This document shows, piece after piece, positions 34,430 through 46,454 of a DNA stretch of 64,000 bases. The stretch lies in NCBI GenBank assembly GCA_035079385.1, contig JAVHKY010000065.1:806001-870000 (forward strand). The letters are read 5' to 3'. The stretch's first letter is position 1; every line of letters starts with the position of its first letter. The notes below the pieces were generated by a model. That model was not told where the DNA came from. It saw nothing but the letters and a program-made list of their open reading frames with translations, and made no database searches. The DNA is from Aspidiotus rigidus (lineage: Eukaryota > Arthropoda > Insecta > Hemiptera > Diaspididae). The position numbers and the translations under genes were made by a program.

Positions 34430-34934
34430 GGGGACCCTCCTACCCCCGGGAAAAATATCACCTCGTGGTTTCTATGATTTTTTGTGCAGAGCTTTTCCCT
34501 GGCGATTTAAATTTCCAGAACTCCACAAGCTCTTGAAAAGTTTTTTTATTGGTTAGTTCACCGAGAGAAACGTCTGACGTTTAATTTTCACTACACAATC
34601 TAATCCAAAAATATCTTCATCGTCTCCATTTACCCTCTCCGAGCTCATCACCCCAGTTGTTACAAGGCTCGTTGATGTAATAAACAATTGTGAAAATAAC
34701 GAAAAACCGCGCACGTACAAAAAAGTCGAATTGTTTTAGGGGCTTGCACCTCCTTCTTTCTTCATCTTCCCAAAAACCTTCAGATCCCCGCTTTCTTATG
34801 TGCTTTATATGTATAATACATATCTTACAAATATTTTTAAGAGAAATATTTACAGTTCTCATTATTTATGTAGATAACTATATTATATTTGGATACACAT
34901 TTTCCTCAAGATATACTTTTGACACAACTACAAT

Positions 34935-35257
34935 CAGTGGTGGAAACCCGAAGCCAATGAACGGTTTAGTGGCAGCAGCCGGTTTTGAACGGCTTTTAAG
35001 TCAGTCGTGAGCCATGCTTCAAAATGCGGGAAGCCAATGAAAAGCCAATGGAAAATAATGGAAGCAGCCAAAGCCATTTGAATGCATCTAACATGGTTAA
35101 CCCCAAAAAGCAGCTGAAAGCTTATATCAAAATATGAAAAACTTCCTTCATGCCAGTGGAATGACAAAAAAGCCGTTGGCAAGCCGATCGAAAATTGGTC
35201 AACGGCTACAAGCTGGAGCCAAAGTTTAAGCCGATGACAAACGGCTCTCCACCACTG
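34935..35257. mobile_element. hAT-like MITE
   Basis: TIR CAGTGGTGGA/TCCACCACTG and a perfect 8-bp target duplication ACTACAAT (34927-34934, 35258-35265). The interior repeats AAGCC motifs. 323 bp, non-coding. Confidence 0.75.
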
Positions 35258-35437
35258 ACTACAATAATAACTGTACTGATTTAGGCCTACATGTAAAATT
35301 ATTTCTACATTTCTCAATGAATTACCCGGGTTTGCGATCACATTTTCTGTCTTCATTTTCTTCATTTCTCTGCTTCAATATCTCACTGGCGCACAAATTA
35401 ACCCAGATGCTGAATGTTCAACGACAAAAGTTCACAA

Positions 35438-35525
35438 ATTCAATGAATCTTCTGAAGTTCCAGGGACTAACTTATTTTTCAACATTAATAAGTTAGTCTA
35501 GGAACTTTCAGCAGATGTGTTGAAT
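35438..35525. ncRNA. Hairpin H8, first of a tandem pair
   Basis: ATTCAA/TTGAAT base, CTGAA..GTTCC against GGAAC..TTCAG, and GACTAACTTATT/AATAAGTTAGTC apex: an 88-nt precursor-like fold inside a 206-bp tandem repeat. Confidence 0.6.
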
Positions 35526-35644
35526 CATATCTTCCACACTTTGTATTCAGGATGCTCTTCATCTTCTTCATTTCTCTGCTTCAATATCTCACTGGCGCAC
35601 AAATCAACCCAGACGCTGAATGTTCAACGACAAAAGTTTCACAA

Positions 35645-35733
35645 ATTCAATGAATCTGCGAAAGTTCCAGAGAGTAATTTATTTTTCAACATTAATAAAG
35701 TTACTCTCGGAACTTTCAGCAGATGTGTTGAAT
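35645..35733. ncRNA. Hairpin H8, second of a tandem pair
   Basis: ATCTGC/GCAGAT and GAAAGTTCC/GGAACTTTC pair fully. The apex is GAGAGTAA..TTATT/AATAA..TTACTCTC. Several pairs differ from the first copy on both arms. Confidence 0.6.
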
Positions 35734-35765
35734 CATATCTTCCACAATTTGTATTCAGGATGCTG

Positions 35766-37009
35766 ATAAAATGATATCCGCGTAATGGAAAGCTCGAAGG
35801 CCTTAAACTGCGTAGAGTTTTGAAAGGACGTGTTCACGCACAATAAGTAAACTTGTGTGTTAAATTATACCCTTCAAAGTACATGAAACTGAAGAACTAT
35901 TCCATATAAAAACTAGGAGAGGTATGTAAGTGACTTATCAATACAACACATCGTAAATGTAAAGCAGCATATTTTTATACTATAGCTAACAAAATAATAT
36001 TTTCCTTTCCAGGGGTGCCATGATCCCTCAAGTCCAATGAAGAAACCCCTCTCAAACTTTAATTTCTTATAGCTATAAATAAAAAATAAAAAAATTATAT
36101 CGGCCCTCCCTAAAAACGATTACGAAGAATTATCTTCATGAAAGTGGCCTCACGGCACCCCTGTTTTCACAAAATTTCTAGGAAGTAAATGAACAAATTA
36201 TATTCAGTATAAGTAATAAGGACGGCTCAAAGGTTTTCTAATTTTAAAGTTATGTACAATGTAGAATATATCTATGAATTAAGTCAGATTGGTGTATACG
36301 GTCTAATCACATTTCAAAAATTTTGGGAACGCAACGTCCAAGGTCCTGTATGACTTTAACAACAACGTAAAAGACCTCGTTGCGTTCCCAAATTATTGAG
36401 AAAATACATAATCGAAACCAGATTAATTCTATACCTATCTTCCTTCCGGTACAATATTGGTCCATTTACTTGCGCAGTCAGTCTAGAAATTTAAATTTAT
36501 GTACAATATACTTCTTTTTCTTAATAGATAATGTTCACAAATAATTGAGAAGTTGTTAATCATCACAATCGACATTTTCTATAGGCGAAATTACAAGGAA
36601 AAATGAGTAAGACTTCTTCCGAAATAAAAAATTGATGGTAAAAGAATAGAAATTAAAACAAAGACGCTGGAGAGATTTTAGATTTTGGCATCAAATCCCC
36701 TCCAAAACAAATATCAATAGATAAATCCATGATCTCTGCGGTGACCGGACTCTCTCTCATCCTTGATCGTCGTGCGTGCTCCGTCACGCTACCACGCTAG
36801 GCAACCGGTCCTCTTCTCCTTTCGTCACTTTCGTTTTCCTCCCTGTACGACGATGTACGAGTTAGAGTTGACGTACGCTTTACAGAATACACGTTTTCAT
36901 CGTTCAACTCTCTTCTTTTTCATGGCTCGTCTTTGTGCGCATTTCCTCTAACCCCCTTCGTCTCATCAGCACACTCTTCCACCCTTCTGGAATCACTCTT
37001 AAACTCATG
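35766..37009. other. No gene recognised apart from hairpin H9
   Basis: AT-rich except 36740-36960, which is GC-richer. No splice-supported frame. Confidence 0.3.
36312..36403. ncRNA. Hairpin H9 (single copy)
   Basis: TTTGGGAACGCAACG/CGTTGCGTTCCCAAA, then AAGGTC/GACCT, with TTTCAA..TTGAGAAA at the base and a 25-nt loop. Precursor-like; no relative seen in the window. Confidence 0.5.
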
Positions 37010-40000
37010 TAGCACTAGTAGTGAAGGTTCTAGCAGCTAACTAGGCTAGAGCTTTTAATCATATCATGCTTACAAAGATGCACCACAATAGGATATAAGT
37101 TGTCATTCGAACTCTAATCGTTAAACATCATTGAGGACCACCAAGCACAATCATCAGTCACCAACAAATAGTATGATCACAATTGCAGCTCATCAATATC
37201 ATATCACTCCCTGTTGATTAACTATGAATCCCTAATCGATCATAATCATACATTTAATCATCAATCTGTTAAAAGTTACAACCGTGACAGGACCTCTCTA
37301 AGACTGCGTCCAGTACTCAGGCATACAAACTTCAAGACCCAATCACTCGGCACTAATAGTGAGGGTACTGGCAGCTAACTAGACTAGAGCTTTTAATCAT
37401 ATCTCACTTACCAAGACGCACCACAAAAGCAGATAAGTTATTATTCAAGCTCCAATAGCCAAACACAAGTCACCAAAATATAATATGATAACACTTGCAG
37501 CTGATCAATTATCATACAACTCCCAGTAGAATTACTATCAGTTCCCAATCGGTCAGGCGGTCATACATTCAATCATCTATCCATTACTAGTGGCAATTAC
37601 AACAGGACTCTCTAAGATTGTGTCCAGTACCCAAGTATCCATGCGGCATGACCCAAATCACTTGGCCCTAGTAATGAGGGTAATGGCAGCTAAGTACGCC
37701 AGAGTTTTCATTCATATCATTCTCACAAATAAAGCATCTGTTTCATTGAAGCACTTTTATTTCCAAACGCTCCTCTTCTAAGAGAGAAAGATACAAGGGT
37801 ACCCAGTCACTCGACTTCTGGCAGATCGAGTACCCACTACAAAAGTATATGAGCTATCATTCAAACTCTGATCATTCTCAAACATCATCCAGCGTCATGA
37901 AGCACAAATATCAGTCACCAACACATAACATGACCACACTTGCAGCTCATCAATTATTGATATCATACAACTCCCAGTCAATTAGATGAACATTTAATCA
38001 TCTACGCGTTACAGACTGCGACCGTGACAGGACCTCTCTAGGACTGCATCCAGTACTCAAGCATTAAAACAGTAAGACCCAACTCTTTGGGATTGGCACC
38101 TAACTAGGCTTGAGCTTTTGATCATATCACGCTTACAAAGAGGTATTACAAAACCATATAAGCTATCATTCAAACTCTGGTCATTGTCAAACATTATTCA
38201 GCGTCATCGAGCACAATCATCAGTCACTAACACATTCAACTTGATCAAGTTTGTAGCTCATCAATTATCATACAACTCCCAGTAGAATATTCCCCACTGG
38301 TCAAACAATCATATATTCAATCATCTATCCTTTACAAGTGGCGACCACAATAGGACCTCTCCAAGAGTGCGCCCAGTACTCAAGCCTCCAAACAGTAAGA
38401 CTCAACTCATGGGGCACTAGTAGTGAAGGTTCTGGCAGCTAACTAGACTAGAGCTTTTAATCATATCATGCTTACAAAGATGCACCACAATAGGATATAA
38501 GTTGTCATTCAAACTCTAATCGTTAAACATCATTGAGGACCACCAAGCACAATCATCAGTCACCCACACAAAACATGATCACAATTGCAGCTCATTAATA
38601 TCAATCACTCCCAGTTGATTAACTATGTTTCCTTGGTCGATCATAATCATACATTTATTCATCAATCTGTTACAAGTTTCAACCGTGACAGGACCCCTCT
38701 AAGACTGCGTCCAGTACTCAGGCATCCAAACTGTAAGACCCAACTCACTTGGCACTAATATTGAAGGTACTGGCAGCTAACTAGACTGGAGCTCTTAATC
38801 ATATTATGCTTACAAAGACGCACCACAAAAGCATATAAGCTATTATTCAACCTCTCATCATTATGGATCATTAAGCATAATCATCAGCCACCAAAACATA
38901 ATATGATCATACTTGCAGCTCATCAATTATCATACAACTCACAGTAGAATTACCATCAATTGCCGATCAGTCGAGCATTCATATATTCAATCATCTATCC
39001 GTTACTACTGTGGCGATTACCACGGGACTACTCTAAGATTGTGTCCAGTACCCAAGCATCCATATGGCATGACCCAACTCATTTGGTCCTAGTAATGAGG
39101 CTACTCCCAGCTAAGTAGGCTAGAGTTTTCAATCATATCATACTCACAAATAAAGCTTTTTTACAAGCGCTCACAAATAACGCTTCTGTTTCATTGAAGC
39201 ACTCTCATTTCCATATGCTCCTCTTCTAAGAGAGAAAGATATGAGGGGACCCAGTCGCACAGTTTCTCGAGGATCGAGTACGCACTACAAAAGTATAAAA
39301 GCTATCATTCAAACTCTAGTCATTGTCACACATTATTCAGCGTCATCAAGCTCAAACGTCAGGCACCAACACATAACATGATCACACTTGCAGCTCATCA
39401 ATCATTGATATCATACAACTCCCAGTCAATTAGATGAACATTTAATCATCTACCCGTTACAAGCTGCGACCGTGACAGGACCTCCCTAAGACTGCGTCCA
39501 GTACTCAAGCATTAAAACAGTAAGACCCAAATCTTTGGGACTAGCACCTAACTAGGCTTGAGTTTTTGATCATATCACGCTTACAAAGAAGCATTACAAA
39601 AGCATATAAGCTATCATTCAAACTCTAGTCATTGTCAAACATCATCCAGCGTCATCAAGCACAAATATCAGTCACCAACACATAACATGATCGCACTTGC
39701 AAACTCATCAAATTATCAATATCATATCACTCCCAGTTGATCAACTATGAATTCCTGGTCGAGCATATCATCAATCAGTTACAAGTTACAACCGCGACAG
39801 GACGTCTCTAAGAGTGCTCCTAGTACTCAAGCATCCGGATACAGTAGTCTCATCACACTTGGCACTAATAGTGAGGGTATTGGCAGCTAACTAGACTAGA
39901 GCTTTTAATCATATCACGCTTACAAAGATGCACCACAAAAAACTTTCTAATCGTCAAACACAATCATCAGTCACTAACATATTCAACATTATCAAACCTG

Positions 40001-40080
40001 CAGCTCGTCAATTATAACAACTATATAAATTCCCGATCGGTCAAACATTTGCACATTTAAAATCATTTATCCGTTCCACC
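37010..40080. repeat. Satellite with four-subunit higher-order repeat
   Basis: Nine diverged monomers share GGCAGCTAACTAGACTAGAGC, CTTACAAAGA and CAGCTCATCAATTATC. The anchor occurs near 37014, 37351, 37668, 38090, 38426, 38755, 39089, 39539 and 39863. Every fourth monomer is most alike, giving a higher-order period of about 1.4 kb. The third subunit carries an extra segment with CTCCTCTTCTAAGAGAG. Confidence 0.75.
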
Positions 40081-40887
40081 TCCAAATCGATATCTGAAAG
40101 TAGTTGTGTGGATATTCCATGTAAGACTCTGTCACTACTGATGGCGCCTTGAGGAACTCCCATTTTCAAGGTCACCTCTCAAACTACTCGTAACTTTTAT
40201 TCTCATTCCGTAGTCTTACTGTTGAGTGAACGTCTCCACAATGTAATTCATTACAAGATCAGTCGCACATTCATGGGAGGAGCGATCAAGCGTCGGTGGA
40301 AGACTCTCAGCCATCATCAACCGCAATAATTATTTCGAGGACACTCAATCTGTATATATCTTTGTGAATAAAAATTTAAACATCAATTGATCAGTCATAA
40401 AAAGCTTTAGAACAAACCTCTTTATCAATGTTGTCAACGAAGGAGGAATTTACCTATATAGGTATACATCTTGTACTTCGTATCCAAGATTAATTCGTGT
40501 CAAACTTTTGTTCTCACATTTCTACAAATCTCAGCCCCTGTGATGTGGAAGTATGCAATTCTTACGGCACGTAAACGTAAATTGTTGTATCCCGCACCGT
40601 ATCGTGAAAAACGAGAAATCAGTTTAATATCTTCCAAGCTATACACACTCTGGCATAAAATACAAATTAAGTCGAACAAAAGTCAAATTTAGAATCATAA
40701 TAAAAGGTAATATACTCGTAAAAACGTAAGTTGAAGTTAAAATCTCTGATAACGTTGGAATACGTATTTGCGGAATAATGGAACTGCATGAGGACCTCAA
40801 AATCAATTTTTCACACAAACCGCGATCTTGACGCTCTACTGCAGGAAAAGGCGCCAAACTTCCTCTTCAAAATGATTCACAAAAACG
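40081..40887. other. No gene recognised
   Basis: Unique sequence between the satellite and the foldback element, with two short opposite-strand frames and no support for either. Confidence 0.3.
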
Positions 40888-41411
40888 GGTCTCGGACAAT
40901 TCGCCGTTAGCGATTAGCCGCCAGCAATTTGCCGTTAGTAAAATTCACTGGAGAATTATTCGCCGGGAGCCAATTCGTCGCCGCTCTCCCCCCCCCCCAA
41001 AAAAAAAAAAAATCCCTTCAAAGAAACGTAGAATTATTGTACGCTAATTATTTGTAATCGAGTTCGTTTTTTCTAATTGTAAGCTACAATTCCAATAACG
41101 TATGATGAGTACATGAGTTACGAATAAAGCAGGATTGAGGCCTTTTTTTTCGCCCAGAGTGGTAGAATGTGTATCTCAGAACGCTGAATCGTGACCCGCA
41201 TACCAACAATTACGCCGAAACTGGGTACAAAAGGCAACAACTAGAATTCGGTTGTAGCCATCCAATAATTTGGACATTTATCGAGAAACTAAAAGCCTCG
41301 CATAAAATGAGGGACGCTGAATACACGCAGGCTGAGAATCTATTCAGGGTGAATTGGCTCCCGGTGAATTATAGTGGCGGCGAATCACTCACGGCGAATC
41401 GTCCGGTAGAC
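40888..41411. mobile_element. Foldback element with long inverted ends
   Basis: The left arm carries CGGACAATTCGCCGTTAG and GCCGGGAGCCAATTC; the right arm carries GAATTGGCTCCCGG and CGGCGAATCGTCCGG. The imperfect arms of 70-100 bp enclose about 350 bp with a C9-A13 run. No coding capacity. Confidence 0.5.
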
Positions 41412-41878
41412 GTACTTTTTGAATATCATAGAAACACCCAATAAGAGCCCGATTTTCCAAAAATGAAGAATTCCGAACTTATCCTAACTCTCTACTTTCG
41501 TCCCTCCCGTAATTACTGTCAATCAGATAATTTAGCTGTGCAATATTTTCTCTTGGCTTCTTCTGTACATTGTACATATCCTCTTCCCTATCCTATTTTA
41601 TTATTACAGTTGCAAGGAATATTACTCGTATGAGAAACGGGCATTCCCTGCTGCAGTGATCCCCTTGAATTACCTGTACAACTTTCACTCTGAAATGCTA
41701 TTGAAGGCAGATATTCAAGAAAATCTTTCCACGGCACTTCGGCTCCGAAGTTCAATGAAAATTACAACGCGCTATACATAATTGCCCCAAACCAAGAATT
41801 TTTAAGAATAGATTCTGCGGTTTCGCCAGTCGAACTTTTGACGACATACTCAGAGGAAGAAGATACTCGACTTCTTAC

Positions 41879-43043
41879 CTGTACATCATTAATGAAAGGT
41901 ATATCAGCGTCTTTTACAGCTATTCACCTACAACAATTAAATAAAGTTCATTCTAGTACTTCTAGTGACTGTAGAAAAGGGTTCAAGAACATACGTGGCA
42001 TTGAATTCCTTACCTACAAAGTTCTCATCCGTTTTAATTCCACTACTGCATGACAGTGACTCTTCTGATTCAAGCTAGCAGCGGCACCACCATTCATTTA
42101 TTTGGAACTTTCCAACACTTGACCTAAAGTAGAAGATATTATTGATTTTCTACAGTCCCAAGTTTCAAGAGAACTCTCGCTTGCTGCACCTGAGTACTTA
42201 CCTCAACTGAATTGAACCTTATCTTCAATTCAAGCCAAACCTTTTTGCCAATTTTTGGAAGTTTTCGCCTCCAGACCTTAGTTTGTATTGATTTTCATAG
42301 GTCTCCTAGCAACGATGGCCTTGTACTGCTATTCGCCTGTAAAGATCAAGTAAAATTCACCCTAGCACTTCCGGAAACTGTAAAAATACATTGGAAAATA
42401 TACACAATATTGAATTTCTTACCTCATGAACGCCAATTGAAGTTCTCATTCGGTTTAATTCGACTGCTGTGTATCAGTGACTCTTCCGATCCAAGCTAAG
42501 AGCGCCACCATCCTCCATTTATTTGGCGTCTTCCAACACCTGAAATAAACTAGAAAATGCTGTTATTGATTTTCTTCTGTTCAAAAGACCTCTCGCTCGC
42601 TGTTCCAGGGTGCGTACCTCGACAGGACTCCATCTTACTTTTTCGGTTTGGTCCGTAATTTAACCTGAACTTCTGACAAATACCGGTACTGAAAATTTTC
42701 ACCAGCACACCTTAGACATCTAAGCTCATACTCTTGGCTTTGCATCAATTTCCATAGGCCTTTTAATAATCTTGACCTTACACATTTGCCTGTAACAATC
42801 AAGGTAAACTTTACTCTATTACTCCCAGCAACTGTAGAAAGGCATTGAGAAACATGTGTGATATTGAATTCCTTACCAGAATGCCAAATGGCGGTTTAAT
42901 TCGACTGTTGCTCATCAGTTACTCTTATTCTGATTCACGCTACAAGCGCCGCTTCCATCCATCTATATGGAGCTTTTGAACACCTAGCCTAAAATATAGA
43001 TATTCAAGAGGCCTATTTTACTTGCTGCAACTGGGTACTTACA
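41879..43043 (-). ncRNA. Tandemly duplicated exons of a spliced minus-strand transcript
   Basis: Two exon types alternate. X exons: 42988-42877, 42539-42423, 42123-42014 (110-117 nt). Y exons: ending 43043, then 42789-42618, 42336-42202, 41927-41879. All have GT donors (mostly GTAAG) and AG acceptors with pyrimidine-rich tracts; predicted introns are 54, 87, 78, 86, 78 and 86 nt. The unit of about 430 bp is repeated three times. Every X copy has stops in all frames that the others share, so the transcript is non-coding or a decayed gene. Splicing is predicted, not shown. Confidence 0.55.
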
Positions 43044-43049
43044 TCAACT

Positions 43050-43527
43050 GAGTTGAGCCTCATCTTATTTTCTTGTCTCTATAATCCAATCCAAACCGTT
43101 GTCAGATTCTGGAATTTTTTACAGATAATTTCGAATTTCAGTAGTTACCATATCAGGTATTTACTTTAACTTGACTTCTTCCTACGTATCCACGAGTACT
43201 TTGCAAGCCAAAGGAAACAGGTACACTGCATGATGGATGGACAAGTGCTTTGATATACGAGTCGTCGTAATTGGTATCTTACAATTTCTACGAATAGAAA
43301 TACCAATCAGGTTTTAGAAGGAGGAAATGCATCAAGCTTTCGCTCCGGACTTAGGATTGTTGAATATGATGTTGGGAAATTCTTTGAGTATAGGAAAGAA
43401 TAGCGGCGTAGTTTTACCAAAATTTTAACGGAGGTTCTTTTTTTTCTTTCTTTTATTGAGTCAGCAATTTCACAATTTCAAGAATTTCGAAGGGTTTTGA
43501 TCCCCTTAAATACGCCGCAGAGAAAAA
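43050..43527. other. Module flank, no gene recognised
   Basis: Transition from the duplicated-exon array to ribozyme copy 14. The last 150 bp resemble sequence preceding other ribozymes (GGCGTAG..ACGCC). Confidence 0.3.
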
Positions 43528-43554
43528 GTCACAGACGGCTGGAATGTCCGTCAG

Positions 43555-43696
43555 CCCCCTCTTAGCTCAGTTTCTGCCAGACTATGTCTTTTGGAATGCA
43601 GCTCTCACCGCGTGCAGGTGCTAAGTAGGAGTTGAGGTTTGAATGCGGTAAGTGATATGCAACGTATACCACACCATTCAAACCACCTTGAGAGCC
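43555..43696 (-). ncRNA. HDV-like ribozyme, copy 14
   Basis: P1, P2 and P3 intact; J4/2 CUGA; P4 apex AGAC/GTCT. The outer P4 stem has one mismatch (TTCT for TTCC on +). First copy after the second island. Confidence 0.8.
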
Positions 43697-44254
43697 AGGG
43701 ACTTCACTTCCCCCCGGGAAGTTTTTCAACAATCTAGCTTTGCCTCCTTCTTTAGTAATAGATATTTGAATTTGTTATAAATATAAATTCTTATTTCATT
43801 CTTACATTAGGATAAAAAATTTAGATAAGATAAAATCACAACTACATTCTACTATTGGTTGAAAAAAAAGTGAAAGTTCAACATCGGCGCAAGCTATTAA
43901 TCGCGAGAATGTTTTCGTTGGAGAACATCATAAGAAGTCAATAGGATTAGAGTGGTAATAAAAGTAATTACTAATAACACTACAACAAACAAAGTGAGGG
44001 CCAAAAGTTGCCACATCATATTTAAGAATATGGTGAATGTAATTAACAATTTAGGTATAATACATCTTTGTAGATAAGTATAAAAAATTTTTTGCATACA
44101 CAAGAGTTTGAAAAATTTACTTCTTAATTTCTTAGAGGTACTAAAGAGTACTGAGTTATGACAGCGAGTCATCTTAAGCAACAAAAAGATTCCACATTAC
44201 CGGGGACATTCACGTTGTATCTATCGTTATAAATGCACCGAACAGTGCATGGAA

Positions 44255-44511
44255 CAGGGGCGGACTTAGATATTTTGCGCCTAAGGCTATCAAAAAATTT
44301 ACGCCGCTCTTAAAAAATTGTTTGCTCGCTTCGCGTTTATTATTATTATTATTATCGTTATCGTTATTACAAAAATTGAAATAGAACGACAAAGAAAAAC
44401 AATTATGCACTGTGCTTATATAGTTTTTTTTTTTTTTCTCAAAAATTTTGCGCCGCTCAAATTTTGCGCCGAGGCTGCAGCCTTATCAGCCTTATGGGAA
44501 ATCCGCTTCTG
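44255..44511. mobile_element. hAT-like MITE
   Basis: Ends CAGGGGCGGACTT and AAATCCGCTTCTG are imperfect inverted repeats, flanked by 8-bp duplications GCATGGAA and GCACGGAA (one change). The interior carries TTTGCGCCGC repeats and a TTATTATTATT run. Confidence 0.65.
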
Positions 44512-44734
44512 GCACGGAAACTTTTCTTTCTATGTGATTCTGAAGCATGAACTCTGGTGCTAAGATGGCGTCTCACTCTACCCTCCTCTTTAGTACCCCT
44601 ATATTTTTCAATGTTGGTCAAATTTTGACTCATTTCACTGGATTGGGCATGACTGATCTGCCACGCGTGAATCATTTGACCTTGGTCTGGAACAACATTG
44701 CTTGAGTAACTATTCCATGCTGAGCTCTCTTCAC

Positions 44735-44812
44735 TTCTTCCTTCGCTCATGGATACCAATACAAATTATTAAATCTCATATATGTATGAGTATCCATGAA
44801 GCTAAGAAAAAA
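44735..44812. ncRNA. Foldback hairpin family H7
   Basis: Stem CATGGATAC/GTATCCATG is a perfect 9 bp, followed by ATACA/TGTAT. These pairs differ from the other copies on both arms. Confidence 0.55.
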
Positions 44813-45008
44813 TGATTTTGTCGTTTAAATATTATATAATATACTACACATTTATATTCAAAATATCCATCAACATGATTTTTACAGTTATGTAGTTAAA
44901 TTATGAGTAGGAAAATGTTACAACAAAGAGGGTTTGAACGAACAGTTTAGGAAATCACGTCATGAAGCAGACTCTCAAAGACTGCTTACGTTTTTTCCAG
45001 TGCCGGTC

Positions 45009-45088
45009 AAATTTCCTCCTAAGCTTCAGAAATGGCGACTTACAATTAATCACGTATGTAAGTCACCAAATCCTAGCATCGGAAAAAA
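45009..45088. ncRNA. Foldback hairpin family H2 (diverged)
   Basis: GGCGACTTAC/GTAAGTCACC upper stem (one mismatch) and TTTCC/GGAAA base. The middle is looser. Confidence 0.5.
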
Positions 45089-45551
45089 CTGAATAGAAGG
45101 AAACAGGATGACTCAATTCTCTTGTGAATGTAGTTGGCGTATTCTCATAAATATTTGGCGACCAACCATAAGTAGATTTCCTATTGGAACGTCTCTGTGC
45201 ACAAGTTTTTGATAATTTTATCGCTAGACGAATTAGAAAGTCAACTGACCTCGCATAAAATTAATCAAGTAGTTCTTAGACTACGTGGGTTTAAGAAGTT
45301 CTGTATCTTTTGTACAAATGCATCGAGCTACCACCTCTGCCCGTAATACTCCATGGAATTGACAGAATATTTGAAAAGAAAGGTAGGCACTAGGCACCAA
45401 AATTTATTTGATACTACGAGATGGGAAAGGACGACGTTTCGCTGCCCAAGTGTCATCCTCAGGTCGACGAACAGAATATTTACGCGGGATCCTCGAATAA
45501 TTGATTTTATTTCTCAAATGACGCCCATTCAATCACATATTACAGGAAAAA

Positions 45552-45757
45552 CACACTTACTTCCCAGGCACAGATTTAAAGAGATATTTCAGAGGGAGAG
45601 GGGATGTTAAGCGGCTCAGGAAAGTTTTCTCCTCACAATGTTCAAAGAATGTCGCACACTTACTTCCCAGGCACAGATTTAAAGAGATATTTCAGAGGGA
45701 GAGGGGATGTTAAGCGGCTCAGGAAAGTTTTCTCCTCACAATGTTCAAAGAATGTCG
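45552..45757. repeat. Perfect 103-bp tandem duplication
   Basis: CACACTTACTTCCCAGGCAC begins at 45552 and 45655, and both units end AAAGAATGTCG. No differences were noticed, so it is recent. Confidence 0.9.
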
Positions 45758-45835
45758 AACAGGATCACTTTTGTTTTTTTGCAAATCTGGCTGGGGATAT
45801 GTCCTCCATATTTCCCTGGTAAATTTGCGCCTGAG

Positions 45836-45935
45836 CTCATCAAGAACCAGCCTTCATCATAAACAGGTGCTAAGTAAGAATTGAAGGCAAATGATTCCCA
45901 AAATGTATCACTTCTGCCTAAAACATGCAATCTAT
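45836..45935 (-). pseudogene. Relic of the ribozyme block
   Basis: AGGTGCTAAGTAAGAATTGAAG on + is nearly the intact P3/P2 segment, but the P1 3' region is replaced by CCTTCATCAT and P4 is missing. Confidence 0.45.
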
Positions 45936-46316
45936 TGTAACCTCTATAGAAACTCCTGATTTCTCCTACCTACCACTCAAATAATTGTACGCTGTAAAAG
46001 TTACCTCTCAAACATACCCCGAATAAGATGTACAGATGCAAACAAGTATTTCTCAGCTACTTTGGTATACGCTTACAAAGTCTACACTACAGCTGAAAAA
46101 GTATGACCAATCTTTTCAATATTTGCAATTAGCGCTCACATTCAAAGTCCTACCTTTGTGTTCAAGGAATTTCAATTAAGGTTTGGAAACAGGAAAATAT
46201 AAAGCTTTTACTCTACTTTTCGGATAACATAATATTTCAAGAATATGGGGTGGAGTAATGCAAAGAAAACACGCGCACAATAGGAAAAGGTCGCAGACGG
46301 CTGGAGTGTCCGCCAG

Positions 46317-46454
46317 CCCCCTCTTAGCTTAGTTTCCGCCAGACAAAGTCCTTTGGAATGCAGCTCTCACCGCGTGCAGGTGCTAAGTAGGAGTTAAGGT
46401 TGATTAGAATCAGCCAAAAACTGGTTGTTTGCCAATCAGACCTCTTTGAGAGCC
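46317..46454 (-). ncRNA. HDV-like ribozyme, copy 15 (J1/2 class c)
   Basis: Core intact, J4/2 CUAA. The conserved 3' hairpin has changed so that its GGCTGG/CCAGCC form pairs fully, while the alternative GACGG/CCGTC form is broken. Confidence 0.83.

Larger units (their letters stand above)
26900..34440. repeat. Older paralogous block of the 1-7.7 kb module series
   Basis: Ribozyme copies 10-13 match copies 2-5 in order, class and flanks (offsets 25.87, 26.89, 26.91 and 26.76 kb). The H1, H3, H5, H6 and H7 hairpins and the unassigned frame appear in the same order, with clear divergence and indels. Confidence 0.8.
35355..35765. repeat. 206-bp tandem duplication containing hairpin H8
   Basis: TTCATTTCTCTGCTTCAAT starts both units (35361 and 35567). 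The second differs by scattered substitutions, many compensatory within the hairpin. Confidence 0.75.

Noticed and set aside
34934..35365. 143-codon minus frame
   Set aside because: It spans the hAT-like MITE from end to end, so it is element sequence read by chance.
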